A stretch of 64,000 nt of DNA. Source: Prevotella sp. tc2-28. Lineage in GTDB: Bacteria > Bacteroidota > Bacteroidia > Bacteroidales > Bacteroidaceae. The notes under the pieces were generated by a model. It was given only the letters and a program-made list of their open reading frames with translations, did not search any database and was not told the origin of the DNA. The position numbers and the translations under genes are program-made. The first letter of the stretch is position 1. Each line of letters opens with the position of its first letter. The DNA lies in contig NZ_FNRE01000007.1 of the NCBI RefSeq assembly GCF_900107705.1, positions 1 to 64,000 of the forward strand, written 5' to 3'. Below, one piece after another: positions 27,391 through 37,100 of the stretch.

Positions 27391-27783
27391 TTAGAAAGGC
27401 AGGTCATCTGTACTGCCCTCGCCTGCTGATTCCTGAGCTGGAGGGAACGGAGCCGTAGCCATAGAAGCAGCATCGGGAGCTGCAGCCATAGGAGCGGCCG
27501 CCATAGGAGCGGCGCCACGGGTAACATTGAAGGCACGAACATCGTTGAACCAACGTCCGTTAAACTCATGAGCATCTATGTCAAAGCTAACAGTAATGTC
27601 TTCGCCCATCTGGATGTTGAACTGCTTGATACGATCCTCACCAAAAACACGGAACACACACTTTTTAGGATATTGTCCAGGTACCTCAATCACATAGTCC
27701 TGCGACATCCATGAATTACCTGTGCGTGCTGACACTCCACTGCTTGCCGGTAATACGGCAATAATTTTTCCTGTTAAATCCAT
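27391..27783 (-). CDS. DUF3127 OB-fold-like protein with SSB-like acidic tail
   Basis: This 130-residue protein begins MDLTGKIIAVLPASSGVSA and carries a compact beta-domain (about 1-90). A low-complexity Ala/Pro linker with AAPMAAAP repeats follows, then the C-terminal tip STDDLPF. DUF3127 is Bacteroidota-specific as far as I know. Domain size, KIIAVLP opening and especially the acidic-hydrophobic tail recall single-stranded DNA-binding protein, whose D-D-x-P-F tip recruits replication partners. That role is inference. It is divergent from dnaN, with only 166 bases between the starts. Confidence 0.8.
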   Translation of the reverse strand: MDLTGKIIAVLPASSGVSARTGNSWMSQDYVIEVPGQYPKKCVFRVFGEDRIKQFNIQMGEDITVSFDIDAHEFNGRWFNDVRAFNVTRGAAPMAAAPMAAAPDAASMATAPFPPAQESAGEGSTDDLPF

Positions 27784-27874
27784 AATACTTTATACGTTTT
27801 TTTAATTGTTTTACTGTTTCAGATTGCGAAATTACGGAAAATAATTTAAAAATGCGAATTTTTCGACGAATATT

Positions 27875-27906
27875 TTTGCTATTGAGCCAGACTTTTTGTA
27901 TTTTTG
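27875..27906 (+). promoter_or_regulatory. promoter of dnaN
   Basis: TTTG (27875-27878), a 20-base spacer and TATTTTTG (27899-27906) lie 43 bases ahead of the dnaN start and match the phylum consensus. Confidence 0.75.
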
Positions 27907-27949
27907 TGCTCAATTAAGAAGAATAAAGAAACTTAAAATATAAATACTC

Positions 27950-29074
27950 ATGAGATTTACCGTATCAAGCACTGCACTCAGCAGCCGACTAAATGCTCTT
28001 TCAAGAGTCATCAACAGCAAGAATTCACTGCCCATCTTGGCAGATTTCCTGTTCGACATCCACGACAACGTGCTCTATCTTACCGCCTCGGACAGCGAGA
28101 ACGTCATGAAGACGCAACTCGACCTGACAGAATGCGATGCCAGTGGCCGCTTCGCCATCGGCAACCATGATTTGTTGGAAGCCGTCAAGGGTTTCTCCGA
28201 GCAACCCATCACGTTTGATGTCGACCTACAGACTAACTTGGCAAAGATTTCTTACCAGAATGGTCTGTTCTCACTGCCTGTCGAGAATGCTGACGAGTTC
28301 CCCCAGCCTCAAGGTATTTCTTTCGGAGCCAACGAAATTGTCATCTCTAATGCACTGTTGGCAGAAAACATTAACCGTACCTTGTTTGCTACGGCTCAAG
28401 ACGAGTTGCGCCCTGTCATGAACGGCATATACTTCGACCTCACCGCTGAATGTCTTTCTATCGTCGCTTCAGATGGTCACAAACTGGTACGCAACAAGAT
28501 TATGTCCATCCAGGGCCAGCAACCTGCCGCCTTCATCCTGCCCAAGAAACCAGCTTCCTTACTGAAGAATCTGCTAGGTAAGGACGGTGGCGATGTCACC
28601 ATCCGCTTCGATGAGCGTAATGCACAGATTAACTATGGTGAAGGCGAGCTCATCTGCCGTCTTATCGAAGGCCGTTATCCTAATTATAATTCTGTCATTC
28701 CCCAGAACAACCCCAACCAGATTACCGTCGACCGACTCGGTCTGCTTGCTGCTCTTCGTCGCGTACAGCCTTTCGCCAACGACTCCAGCAATCTCATCCG
28801 TTTCCATGTGGAAAACGGTCGTCTGCAACTTGATGCTGAGGACTATGATTTCTCCAAGACAGCAACTGAACGTCTGTCTTGCGATTATAACGGGCAACCC
28901 ATGTCTATTGGCTTCAAGGGTTCTTCATTCATCGAGATTCTCAGTAATTTCGACTGTAATGATGTTATCATTCAGTTGGCCGACCCAAGTCGTGCCGGTC
29001 TCGTATTACCTTCCGAACAGCCTGAGGGTCAGGACGTACTGATGCTGATGATGCCGATGCTGATTAATGATTAA
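27950..29074 (+). CDS. dnaN: DNA polymerase III beta sliding clamp
   Basis: This is the sliding clamp that tethers DNA polymerase III. The 374-residue protein shows the three-domain clamp pattern: MRFTVSSTALSSRLNALSRVI, FAIGNHDLLEAVKGF, MNGIYFDLTAECLSIVASDGHKLV, RRVQPFANDSSNLIRFHV. It ends VLMLMMPMLIND, in place of the usual terminal M-P-M-R-L. It starts a unit with a DnaQ-like exonuclease and coaBC on the same strand. No dnaA or recF is nearby, as usual in Bacteroidota where dnaN is away from the origin. Confidence 0.95.
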   Translation: MRFTVSSTALSSRLNALSRVINSKNSLPILADFLFDIHDNVLYLTASDSENVMKTQLDLTECDASGRFAIGNHDLLEAVKGFSEQPITFDVDLQTNLAKISYQNGLFSLPVENADEFPQPQGISFGANEIVISNALLAENINRTLFATAQDELRPVMNGIYFDLTAECLSIVASDGHKLVRNKIMSIQGQQPAAFILPKKPASLLKNLLGKDGGDVTIRFDERNAQINYGEGELICRLIEGRYPNYNSVIPQNNPNQITVDRLGLLAALRRVQPFANDSSNLIRFHVENGRLQLDAEDYDFSKTATERLSCDYNGQPMSIGFKGSSFIEILSNFDCNDVIIQLADPSRAGLVLPSEQPEGQDVLMLMMPMLIND

Positions 29075-29097
29075 TTGATATTTAACCATATAGAACA

Positions 29098-29910
29098 GTG
29101 AAACTTAACTTACAAAAACCACTCGTGATTTTCGATTTGGAAACAACGGGCCTTGACATCGTCAAGGAACGTGTCATCCAATTGTCATACATTAAAATAT
29201 ATCCTGACGGACGCGAAGTACGCGGCGACGAACTTATCAACCCCGAGAAAGCCATTCCCGTGGAGATAGAGCAGCTAACGGGCATCACCAACGACGATGT
29301 CAAGGACAAGCCAACCTTCAAACAACTGGCTGCCAAGCTGAGCGAGGTCTTCGCTGGTTCCGACATCGCAGGATTCAACTCTAACCACTTCGATGTTCCC
29401 TTGCTGGCTGAGGAGTTCCTACGCGCCGGCATCGACTTTGATTTCTCCAAGAGTCGCCTCATCGACGTCCAGACCATTTTCCACCGCATGGAACGTCGCA
29501 ACCTTGCAGCAGCTTATAAGTTCTACTGCGGGCGCAAGATGGAAGAGGATTTCGAAGCTCACCGTGCCGATCAGGACACAGAGGCAACCTATCGTGTTCT
29601 GATGGGCGAGCTTGACAAGTATGCACCGGGGGCTAACGAAGATCCTGAAAAGGTTCTCCCTAACGATATGCAGGCATTGGCAGATTTCTCCAAGCTCAAC
29701 GACAATGTCGACTTCGCAGGCCGCATCGTGTGGGCAGAAGTCAACGGCCAACGTACTGAGGTGTTTAACTTCGGCAAGTACAAGGGCAAGGCTGTTGCCG
29801 ACGTGCTTCGCCTCGATCCAGGCTATTATGGCTGGATTATCGGTGGCGATTTTACCTACAATACCAAGCAAGTTCTCACGCGCATCCGTCTTCGTGAAGC
29901 TCAGAAATAA
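29098..29910 (+). CDS. DnaQ-like 3'-5' exonuclease
   Basis: The 270-residue protein with a GTG start has the DEDDh exonuclease motifs IFDLETTGLD (Exo I, about residues 9-18), GFNSNHFDVPLLAEEF (Exo II) and AHRADQDTEATYRVL (Exo III, His/Asp). The last about 65 residues (EVFNFGKYKGKAVADVLRLDPGYYGWIIGGDF) form a C-terminal domain seen in ExoX-like and Bacteroidota epsilon-type exonucleases. It probably acts in proofreading or repair with the clamp encoded 23 bases upstream. GTG was chosen because no ATG lies between the dnaN stop and the Exo I motif. Confidence 0.88.
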   Translation: MKLNLQKPLVIFDLETTGLDIVKERVIQLSYIKIYPDGREVRGDELINPEKAIPVEIEQLTGITNDDVKDKPTFKQLAAKLSEVFAGSDIAGFNSNHFDVPLLAEEFLRAGIDFDFSKSRLIDVQTIFHRMERRNLAAAYKFYCGRKMEEDFEAHRADQDTEATYRVLMGELDKYAPGANEDPEKVLPNDMQALADFSKLNDNVDFAGRIVWAEVNGQRTEVFNFGKYKGKAVADVLRLDPGYYGWIIGGDFTYNTKQVLTRIRLREAQK

Positions 29911-29916
29911 ACCGAA

Positions 29917-31116
29917 ATGCTGAAGGGAAAGAAAATCGTATTAGGTATCACGGGTTCTATAGCAGCCTATAAGGCATGCTATATTATCCGCGGACTCATC
30001 AAGGCCGGTGCCGAAGTGCAGGTTGTTATCACGCCGGCAGGTAAGGAATTCATCACTCCCATCACTTTGTCGGCACTCACGCAGAAACCGGTTGTCAGCG
30101 AATTCTTCTCGCAACGTGACGGCACTTGGAATTCACACGTCAAACTTGGCCTTTGGGCCGACGCTATGCTGATAGCGCCATGCACCGCTTCCACCTTAGG
30201 GAAGATGGCCAATGGCATTGCCGATAACATGCTGATTACAACCTACCTGTCCATGAAGGCTCCTGTGTTTATCGCACCCGCTATGGATCTTGACATGTAC
30301 CAGCATCCGACTACCCAGCAGAACATGCAACGATTGCTTTCCTTCGGCAATCACATCATCGAACCCGCCAGCGGATTCCTTGCCTCCGGTCTGGAGGGCA
30401 AGGGACGTATGGAGGAGCCGGATAACATCGTAGCTTATCTCGACCATTATTTCGAGCGTAAAGACCTGCAAGGTAAACGCATCATGATAACGGCTGGACC
30501 GACCTATGAGAAGATAGATCCTGTGCGGTTCATAGGCAATTACAGTAGTGGAAAGATGGGGTTTGCCTTAGCTGAGGAGTGTGCCCGTCGTGGAGCAGAT
30601 GTGACGCTCATCGCTGGTCCTGTCCATACGCAACTGTCTCCTTGTTACGCCCATCTCGTCAACCGCATCGACGTTGAGTCGTGCGAGGAGATGTACCAAG
30701 CAGCCATCCAGCATTTCCCGCAACAGGATGCAGCCATTCTTTGTGCCGCCGTTGCTGATTTCCGTCCCCAGACCATTGCGGATCAGAAAATCAAGCGTGG
30801 CAACGACGACCTTGTCATTCACCTGCAACCGACCCACGACATTGCAGCCCAGTTGGGGCAGATGAAGCAAGCCCACCAGGTAATGGCAGGCTTTGCCCTC
30901 GAGACAAACGACGAAGAGGCAAACGCCCAGAAGAAACTTGCCAAGAAAAACCTCGACTTTATCGTGCTCAACTCGCTGCGCAACCCAGGCACTTGCTTCC
31001 AGTCTGACGAAAACCAGATAAGCATCATCGACCGTAATGGGCAACGCGACTATGAGCGCAAGCCCAAGCAAGCAGTTGCTTGCGACATCATCGACGAGCT
31101 CAGTCGGTTATTTTGA
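29917..31116 (+). CDS. coaBC: bifunctional phosphopantothenoylcysteine decarboxylase / synthetase
   Basis: This enzyme catalyses two coenzyme A steps, joining 4'-phosphopantothenate to cysteine (CTP-dependent CoaB) and decarboxylating the product (FMN-dependent CoaC). The 399-residue protein has the CoaC half (about 1-185) with GITGSIAAYKA and APAMDLDMYQHP. The CoaB half (about 188-399) shows ITAGPTYEKIDPVRFIGN and SSGKMGFALAEE. It is last in the dnaN unit, 6 bases after the exonuclease. Its stop codon is part of a strong hairpin shared with the convergent NRPS gene. CoA supply is also the source of the phosphopantetheine arm of that synthetase. Confidence 0.95.
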   Translation: MLKGKKIVLGITGSIAAYKACYIIRGLIKAGAEVQVVITPAGKEFITPITLSALTQKPVVSEFFSQRDGTWNSHVKLGLWADAMLIAPCTASTLGKMANGIADNMLITTYLSMKAPVFIAPAMDLDMYQHPTTQQNMQRLLSFGNHIIEPASGFLASGLEGKGRMEEPDNIVAYLDHYFERKDLQGKRIMITAGPTYEKIDPVRFIGNYSSGKMGFALAEECARRGADVTLIAGPVHTQLSPCYAHLVNRIDVESCEEMYQAAIQHFPQQDAAILCAAVADFRPQTIADQKIKRGNDDLVIHLQPTHDIAAQLGQMKQAHQVMAGFALETNDEEANAQKKLAKKNLDFIVLNSLRNPGTCFQSDENQISIIDRNGQRDYERKPKQAVACDIIDELSRLF

Positions 31117-31139
31117 CGATCACTCGTCAAAATAACCGA
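31104..31139. terminator. 16-bp perfect hairpin spanning the coaBC and NRPS stop codons
   Basis: TCGGTTATTTTGACGA (31104-31119) pairs perfectly with TCGTCAAAATAACCGA (31124-31139) around a 4-base loop. Both stop codons lie in or next to the loop, and the stem encodes the last residues of both proteins. It is probably a bidirectional terminator, although T-runs are short. Confidence 0.7.
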
Positions 31140-34100
31140 AGCCCGAAATAGCAGTTAACAGGCGTTCAACGTAATCCCACGCAGTATCGCTCCAATGGAA
31201 TCCGAGACGATGCAGCACCGCACAAGTGTAACGGTTATCGCGATCTATTAAGACTGCTTTTTGTCCGTGAGTCATATCCTGATAAGCCATCATGGCGGAG
31301 AGCAGCTTTGCCTTCTCCGGGTCTTGACCAGCTTCGGCGAGTGCCTTCTCGAATTCGTCATTTTCCACAAAGCGTATCTCTTTTCCAACCTTATTCATCA
31401 GTTGTAGCACGTCGCCAAAGAGCTCTGTGTGGTTGTTGAATGGCTGGAATACCGTACACTCCTTGGGTGTGGTAGCAAGAAGCACCACAGCCTTTGCAGT
31501 CTCGTCAATAGGAGACATCTCGGTAATTTCGTCATAACCGTCATAAGGACAGCAGCCAAGCGTGTAGAACACCTTGAGTCGTCCCATGAAACTATTGCTG
31601 TTGAAGTTAGCCTGGAACTCACCGTCATAACTACGTGACGCCAGATTACCCACACGCATGATTTTTGCCGAGAGACCGTGATGGGCAACAGCATCAAGCA
31701 CGAGCCGCTCCGCCAGGAACTTAGAGTGAATATAGCGGTTGTCCAAGAACTGACCGAACCACAGCTTGCGCTCAGTGAGCATAGGTACCTGACTGCCGTC
31801 ACCGTGATCAATCCATATCTCAGCAATGGAGGTGGTCGAAACATGTACCAGTCGTGCTCCGCTCTTCAAACAGAACTCCACGCAACGCTGGGCACCACCG
31901 ATGTTTACATCCTCGATGTCGGTTCCCTTTGAGAAGTGTTTCACGTTAGCAGCACAGTTGAATACGGTGTCAATCTTTGAAGTGAGAGGTGAGGATTCAG
32001 AAGTAAGCGTTGTGAGGTCTTGTGTCACGTCGCCAGTCACCACCAAGATACGAGTACCGAAGAGCTCCTTAAATGACTTCTCGAAATAGTAGAACAGCAG
32101 GTTCTTCAAACGATGCTCAGCGGTAGGCAGGTCTTTTCCACGAACGAGACACGTGATGGTTGTGGCATCTGTTTCAATGAGTTCGCGTAGCACATGGATG
32201 CCTAAATAGCCGGTTGCACCGGTAAGGAGCACATTGCCCAATGGTTGCCGCTCGCCCTTGAGGAACGTTTCCACATTGTTATGTTGCAGGAGAGCGTCAA
32301 TGCCAGTATAGTCAAAACTGCTTACCTCGACGTCTGTGTTGTCGATGGGAGTTTCTCCGCTCACAAACTGCGCCAGCAGACGTGGTGTCGGGTGTGTGAA
32401 CACATCTCCATAAGCCACATGGTAACCCATCTTGTCGGCCTCGATGATGACCTTTGTCACCATGAGTGAGGTTCCTCCCAGGTCGAAGAAGTTATCGGTA
32501 GCACCTATCTTGTCGACGGCGATAATATCCCTGAAGATGTCGCAGAACTGCCGTTCCGTTTCGTTGGCAGGAGCCACATATTCGTGATCGGAAGCCAGGA
32601 TGACGGGAGCAGGCAGAGCCTTGCGGTTCACCTTCTGGTTCTGGTTCAGCGGAATAGCGTCAATCTGCATCGTGGCAGCAGGAATCATGTAAGGAGGCTT
32701 CTGCTGTCCGATGAAGGCGTTCAGCTCCTTGATATCCACCTGTTTGTCGCTGACGATGTAGGCGGCGATGTATTTTCCGCCGTTCTCGTATTCAAAGGCC
32801 TGCACGGTGACATCCTTGATGCCGGGGAACTGTCGGATGACGGCCTCGACCTCCTTCAGCTCGATGCGGAAGCCGCGAATCTTCACCTGTCCGTCCTTAC
32901 GTCCCGCAAACTGGATGTTTCCGTCGGGCTGATAGCGCACGATGTCGCCGGTGCGGTAGATGCGCGAGTATTTCGGTTCGTCGCTGAACGGGTTCTGCAG
33001 ATAGACCTCTGCGGTCTTCTCCGGTCTGTTGAGGTAACTTCTGGTGACGTGCGCACCACTGATCCACAGCTCGCCCAGCGCTCCTGGCGGCAGACGGTTG
33101 AACTGCTTGTCTACGATATACAGGCGCGAGTTGTCCAGCGGCTTTCCTACGGGGATGTCCTTGAGTTCCTCAGCCACCTCATATTCTGTGATGAGGATGG
33201 TACCTTCTGTGGGACCGTAGCCGTTGTGCATCTTGAAGTTGGCCGGTGGTGCCATCGAAGCCAGCTTCTCACCTGCCGCTATCAAGTGCAGCAGCGAGTG
33301 GTTGTCCATGTTGGTGGCAAACTGATAGGCAACCTGCGTGGTCATAAACGAGTGCGTGATGTGATTCTCGTTGAAATAGGCATTCACCTCTGGCAGCGTC
33401 AGACGAATATCATCGCCGATGATATAGACACAGGCTCCGCAGGTCAGCGCGGGATACATATCCATCATACAACAGTCGAAACCGTAGCTGGCGTAGCATG
33501 ATGTACGATGCTCTGCGCGCAGTTCGAAACGACGCTGGTACCAGTGGCAGAACGCAGCCAGGTTGCCGTGTTCCAACTGACAACCCTTGGGCACACCCGT
33601 GGAACCGGAGGTGTAGAGCAGGATAAAGAGGTCTTCGGGTTTGACGGTGACATCGACGGGCTTGCTGACAGCAGGCAGGTCGAAGATATCCTTCGTCAGC
33701 AGCACATCGCCATGATACTCGCTCACGATATCACGCAACGACTCGTCGGCAATGAGCATCTTGGCTGACGCATCCTGGATCATGAAGTTCAGACGCTCTG
33801 CGGGATAGCTCGGATCCAATGGCTGATAGGCACATCCTGCCTTCAGCACACCAAGAGCAGCAATGGGCATCCACTCGCAACGCGGAATAATGATAGACAC
33901 CACATCCTCACGTCCCATTCCTTTTGAAACGAGGTAAGCCGCGATGCGCTCTGTGATGTCGTCCACCTGGCGATAGGTGTAGTGGTTGTCGTGATAGACC
34001 ACAGCCATATTGTCTGGAGTCTGCTGCACCTGATGGCGGAACAGCGAGACGATGGTCTGCGTCGTGTCGTAAGGCACGTCGGTCTGGTTGAAGCTGTCCA

Positions 34101-37100
34101 GCAAGGCAACTTGCCCGTCGTCGAGCAGCGACACGCTCTTCAGCGGGATGTCCGGCTGACTGATGAAGGCGTTCGCAGCATTGCGGATGGAGTGCGCGAA
34201 GCTTTCCATCATTCCCTGACTGTAGCGTCCCTTGTCGTATTGCAGACAGATGCTGGGCTGTCCCTTCTCGTCATTCTGTATAAAGAGGGATATGCGGAAC
34301 TTGGGGGTGTCCGACTCGAAAGTATCAACGGGCACGGTCACTCCCTTGTACTGCAAATCATCCAATACGCCCATCTGGTAGGCGAACATGATTTCTGCCG
34401 ACAGGTCATAGTCGGCGGCGACGCGGGCAAACGGGTAAGTCTCGTGGCGCAGCGTCTCGTCGAAGTTACGGCTTGTCTCGTCCAGGAATTCCATCACGCT
34501 CTGTTCGCCAATCTCCGCACTCAGCGCCAGCGTGTTGACAAACATGCCGACGGTATTGCTGATGCGCAGGTCGGAGCGTCCGTTACTGATGGTGGCAATG
34601 CACAGCTGCTCATTGTTGGTAAACCGTGCCAGTGTGTAGAAGGTGGCGGCAAGCAGGTGGTGTGCCGGGGAGATGTTATGCTGATGACAGAATTGCTCAA
34701 TGGCATCGAAATCCAACGGCGTGTAGATGGTTCCTACAGTGCCTTGATCCACAGGATTTGTAAGGTCGGACGGTACTTCCGTAGCACCTTCGACATTACC
34801 CAGCCGCTCCTGGAAGAAGCGGTGTGCGGCAGCATATTCCTCACTGCTTTCTGCCGCTTTCTGGGCAGCCACGAAGTCAGCATAGGTGAAGGTCTCGGGT
34901 TCTATCTCCTTACCGTTGAGCAGGTCAAACAGTTGCGCCAGCAAGATATCGAACGAACCGCCGTCCACAACGAGGTGGTGAATATCCATCATCAGATAGA
35001 CTGCTTGTTCGGTTGTGACAATCTCTATGTGGTATAGCGGTCCTTGGCGCAGGTTGAACGGCTTGACGAATTCCCATTTGTAACGAGGGATGTCAGCCTC
35101 TTTACACTGGCTTTGCGTAATTTCTATAGGTTGCTCCGTATCGACAATCTGTATGATGTCAGCCCCAGCACTTCCGAAATGCGCCTGCAGCATAGGATGC
35201 GTCTTGACGAGTGTCTCCACCGACTTGGAAAGCAGTGGGATATCCACGTCCTTGGGGAAACGGGCTATGACTGGTGTGTTATAGATCGTTGATTCGGGGT
35301 TCTTGATGGAATCCACATAGACACCCATCTGAGCGTACGACAGCGGAATGTTACTCATGTCGGCATGCTCCACCTCGGCAGTTTCCTGCTTGGTGGCGCT
35401 TCCGCTCATCAGAGCCTTCAGTATCTCGTTCTCAATACCTTGCACACTGCCTGACTTCGCCAGCGCCTTGGAGTCCAACGTCACGCCAAAGCGCTTGTTG
35501 ATCTGAATGGCCAGTTTGATGGACATGATAGATGTCAGGCCCACATAGCCCAATATCGTCGTGATACCAAAGTCCTCGGTGTTGATGATTTGTGCGATGA
35601 TATCGTGGATTTCCTGTTCCAGCACATTCATAGGTACGTTGGCTTCTGCCTCCACGTCTACAGCTTTCTTCTCTGGTTTCGGCAACGCCTTCTTGTTCAC
35701 CTTCTGGTTCTGGTTCAAAGGAATGGCGTCAATCTGCATCGTGACGGCAGGCACCATGTAAGGAGGCTTTTCCTCCATGATGAAGTCGTTCAATGCCTGG
35801 ATGTCAACGGTCTCGTCAGAAACGACATAAGCAGCAATGAACTTGCCGCCACCGTCCTCGTCGAAAGCTTGTACGGTAGCGTCCTTGATTCCCGGGAACT
35901 GGCGGATGACGGCCTCAACCTCCTTCAACTCGATACGGAAACCGCGAATCTTCACCTGTCCGTCCTTACGTCCGACGAACTGGATATCGCCTTCCGGCAG
36001 ATAGCGCACGATGTCGCCGGTACGATAGATGCGTGAATACTTCGGTTCGTCGCTGAACGGGTTGTCTATATATACCTCGGCGGTCTTTTCCGGACGGTTA
36101 AGGTAACCGCGAGTTACCTGTGGACCACTCACCCAGAGTTCGCCTGCAGCACCTACAGGCAACCGATGTCCTGCTGCGTCAACAATATACAGCTTGACGT
36201 TGTCCAACGCCTTACCAATCGGAATGTCCTTTATGGTCTTCGTTACGTCGAAGTGGGTAATGCAGACGGTACTTTCGGTCGGTCCGTAGATATTCGTCAG
36301 CAACACATTCGAGGGAGGAGTGAGCGAAACCAGTTTCTCACCACCCACAGAGAGGTGTTTCAGTGAGTGGTTCTCAATGCTTGTGGCAAACTGATAACCC
36401 ACCTGTGTTGTCATAAACGAGTGAGTCATCTGGTTCAGCTCGAAATAGTCGTTCAGGGCGATGAGGTCCAGACGCAGTTCCTCAGGAATGATATAGACCG
36501 TGGCACCGCAGGTCAGCGCTGGATACATATCCATCATGTTAGCATCGAATCCGTAGCTGGCGTATGCTGCCACATGGTGTCCTGCCTTGAGGTCGTAGTA
36601 GCGCTGATACCAGTGGCAGAAACATACCAAGTTTCCGTGCTCCAACTGACAACCTTTGGGAACACCTGTGGAACCGGAAGTGTAGAGCAGGATGAAAAGC
36701 CTGTTCGGCTTAATTTGAGAATCAAGATTCAAGATTTGAGATTTTTCTTCCGCACTAAGGGTTGGAAGTTTCTCGATATCCTTGGTCAGCAATACCCCAC
36801 CCTGGTATTCATCCACGATGTCGCGCAGTTTCTCGTCGGCTATCAGCAACTTGGCATCGGCATCCTGCATCATGAAGTTCAGACGCTCTTTCGGATAACT
36901 CGGATCCAATGGCTGGTAGGCGCATCCTGCCTTCAACACACCGAGCGAGGCAATCGTCATCCACTCTGAACGCGGAATGAGAATAGAGACTACTGGCTCT
37001 TCACTGGTCACTTTTACCTTTTCACTGACATATCCTGCTATGCGATCCGACAACTCATCCACCTCTTGATAGGTGAACTGCTTATCCTTGTAGACCACGG

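Noticed and set aside
32584..33501. 305-residue open frame antisense to the NRPS (and similar long frames at 33982-35037)
   Set aside because: These mirror conserved adenylation and condensation domains. Their sequences recur because the two modules are duplicates.
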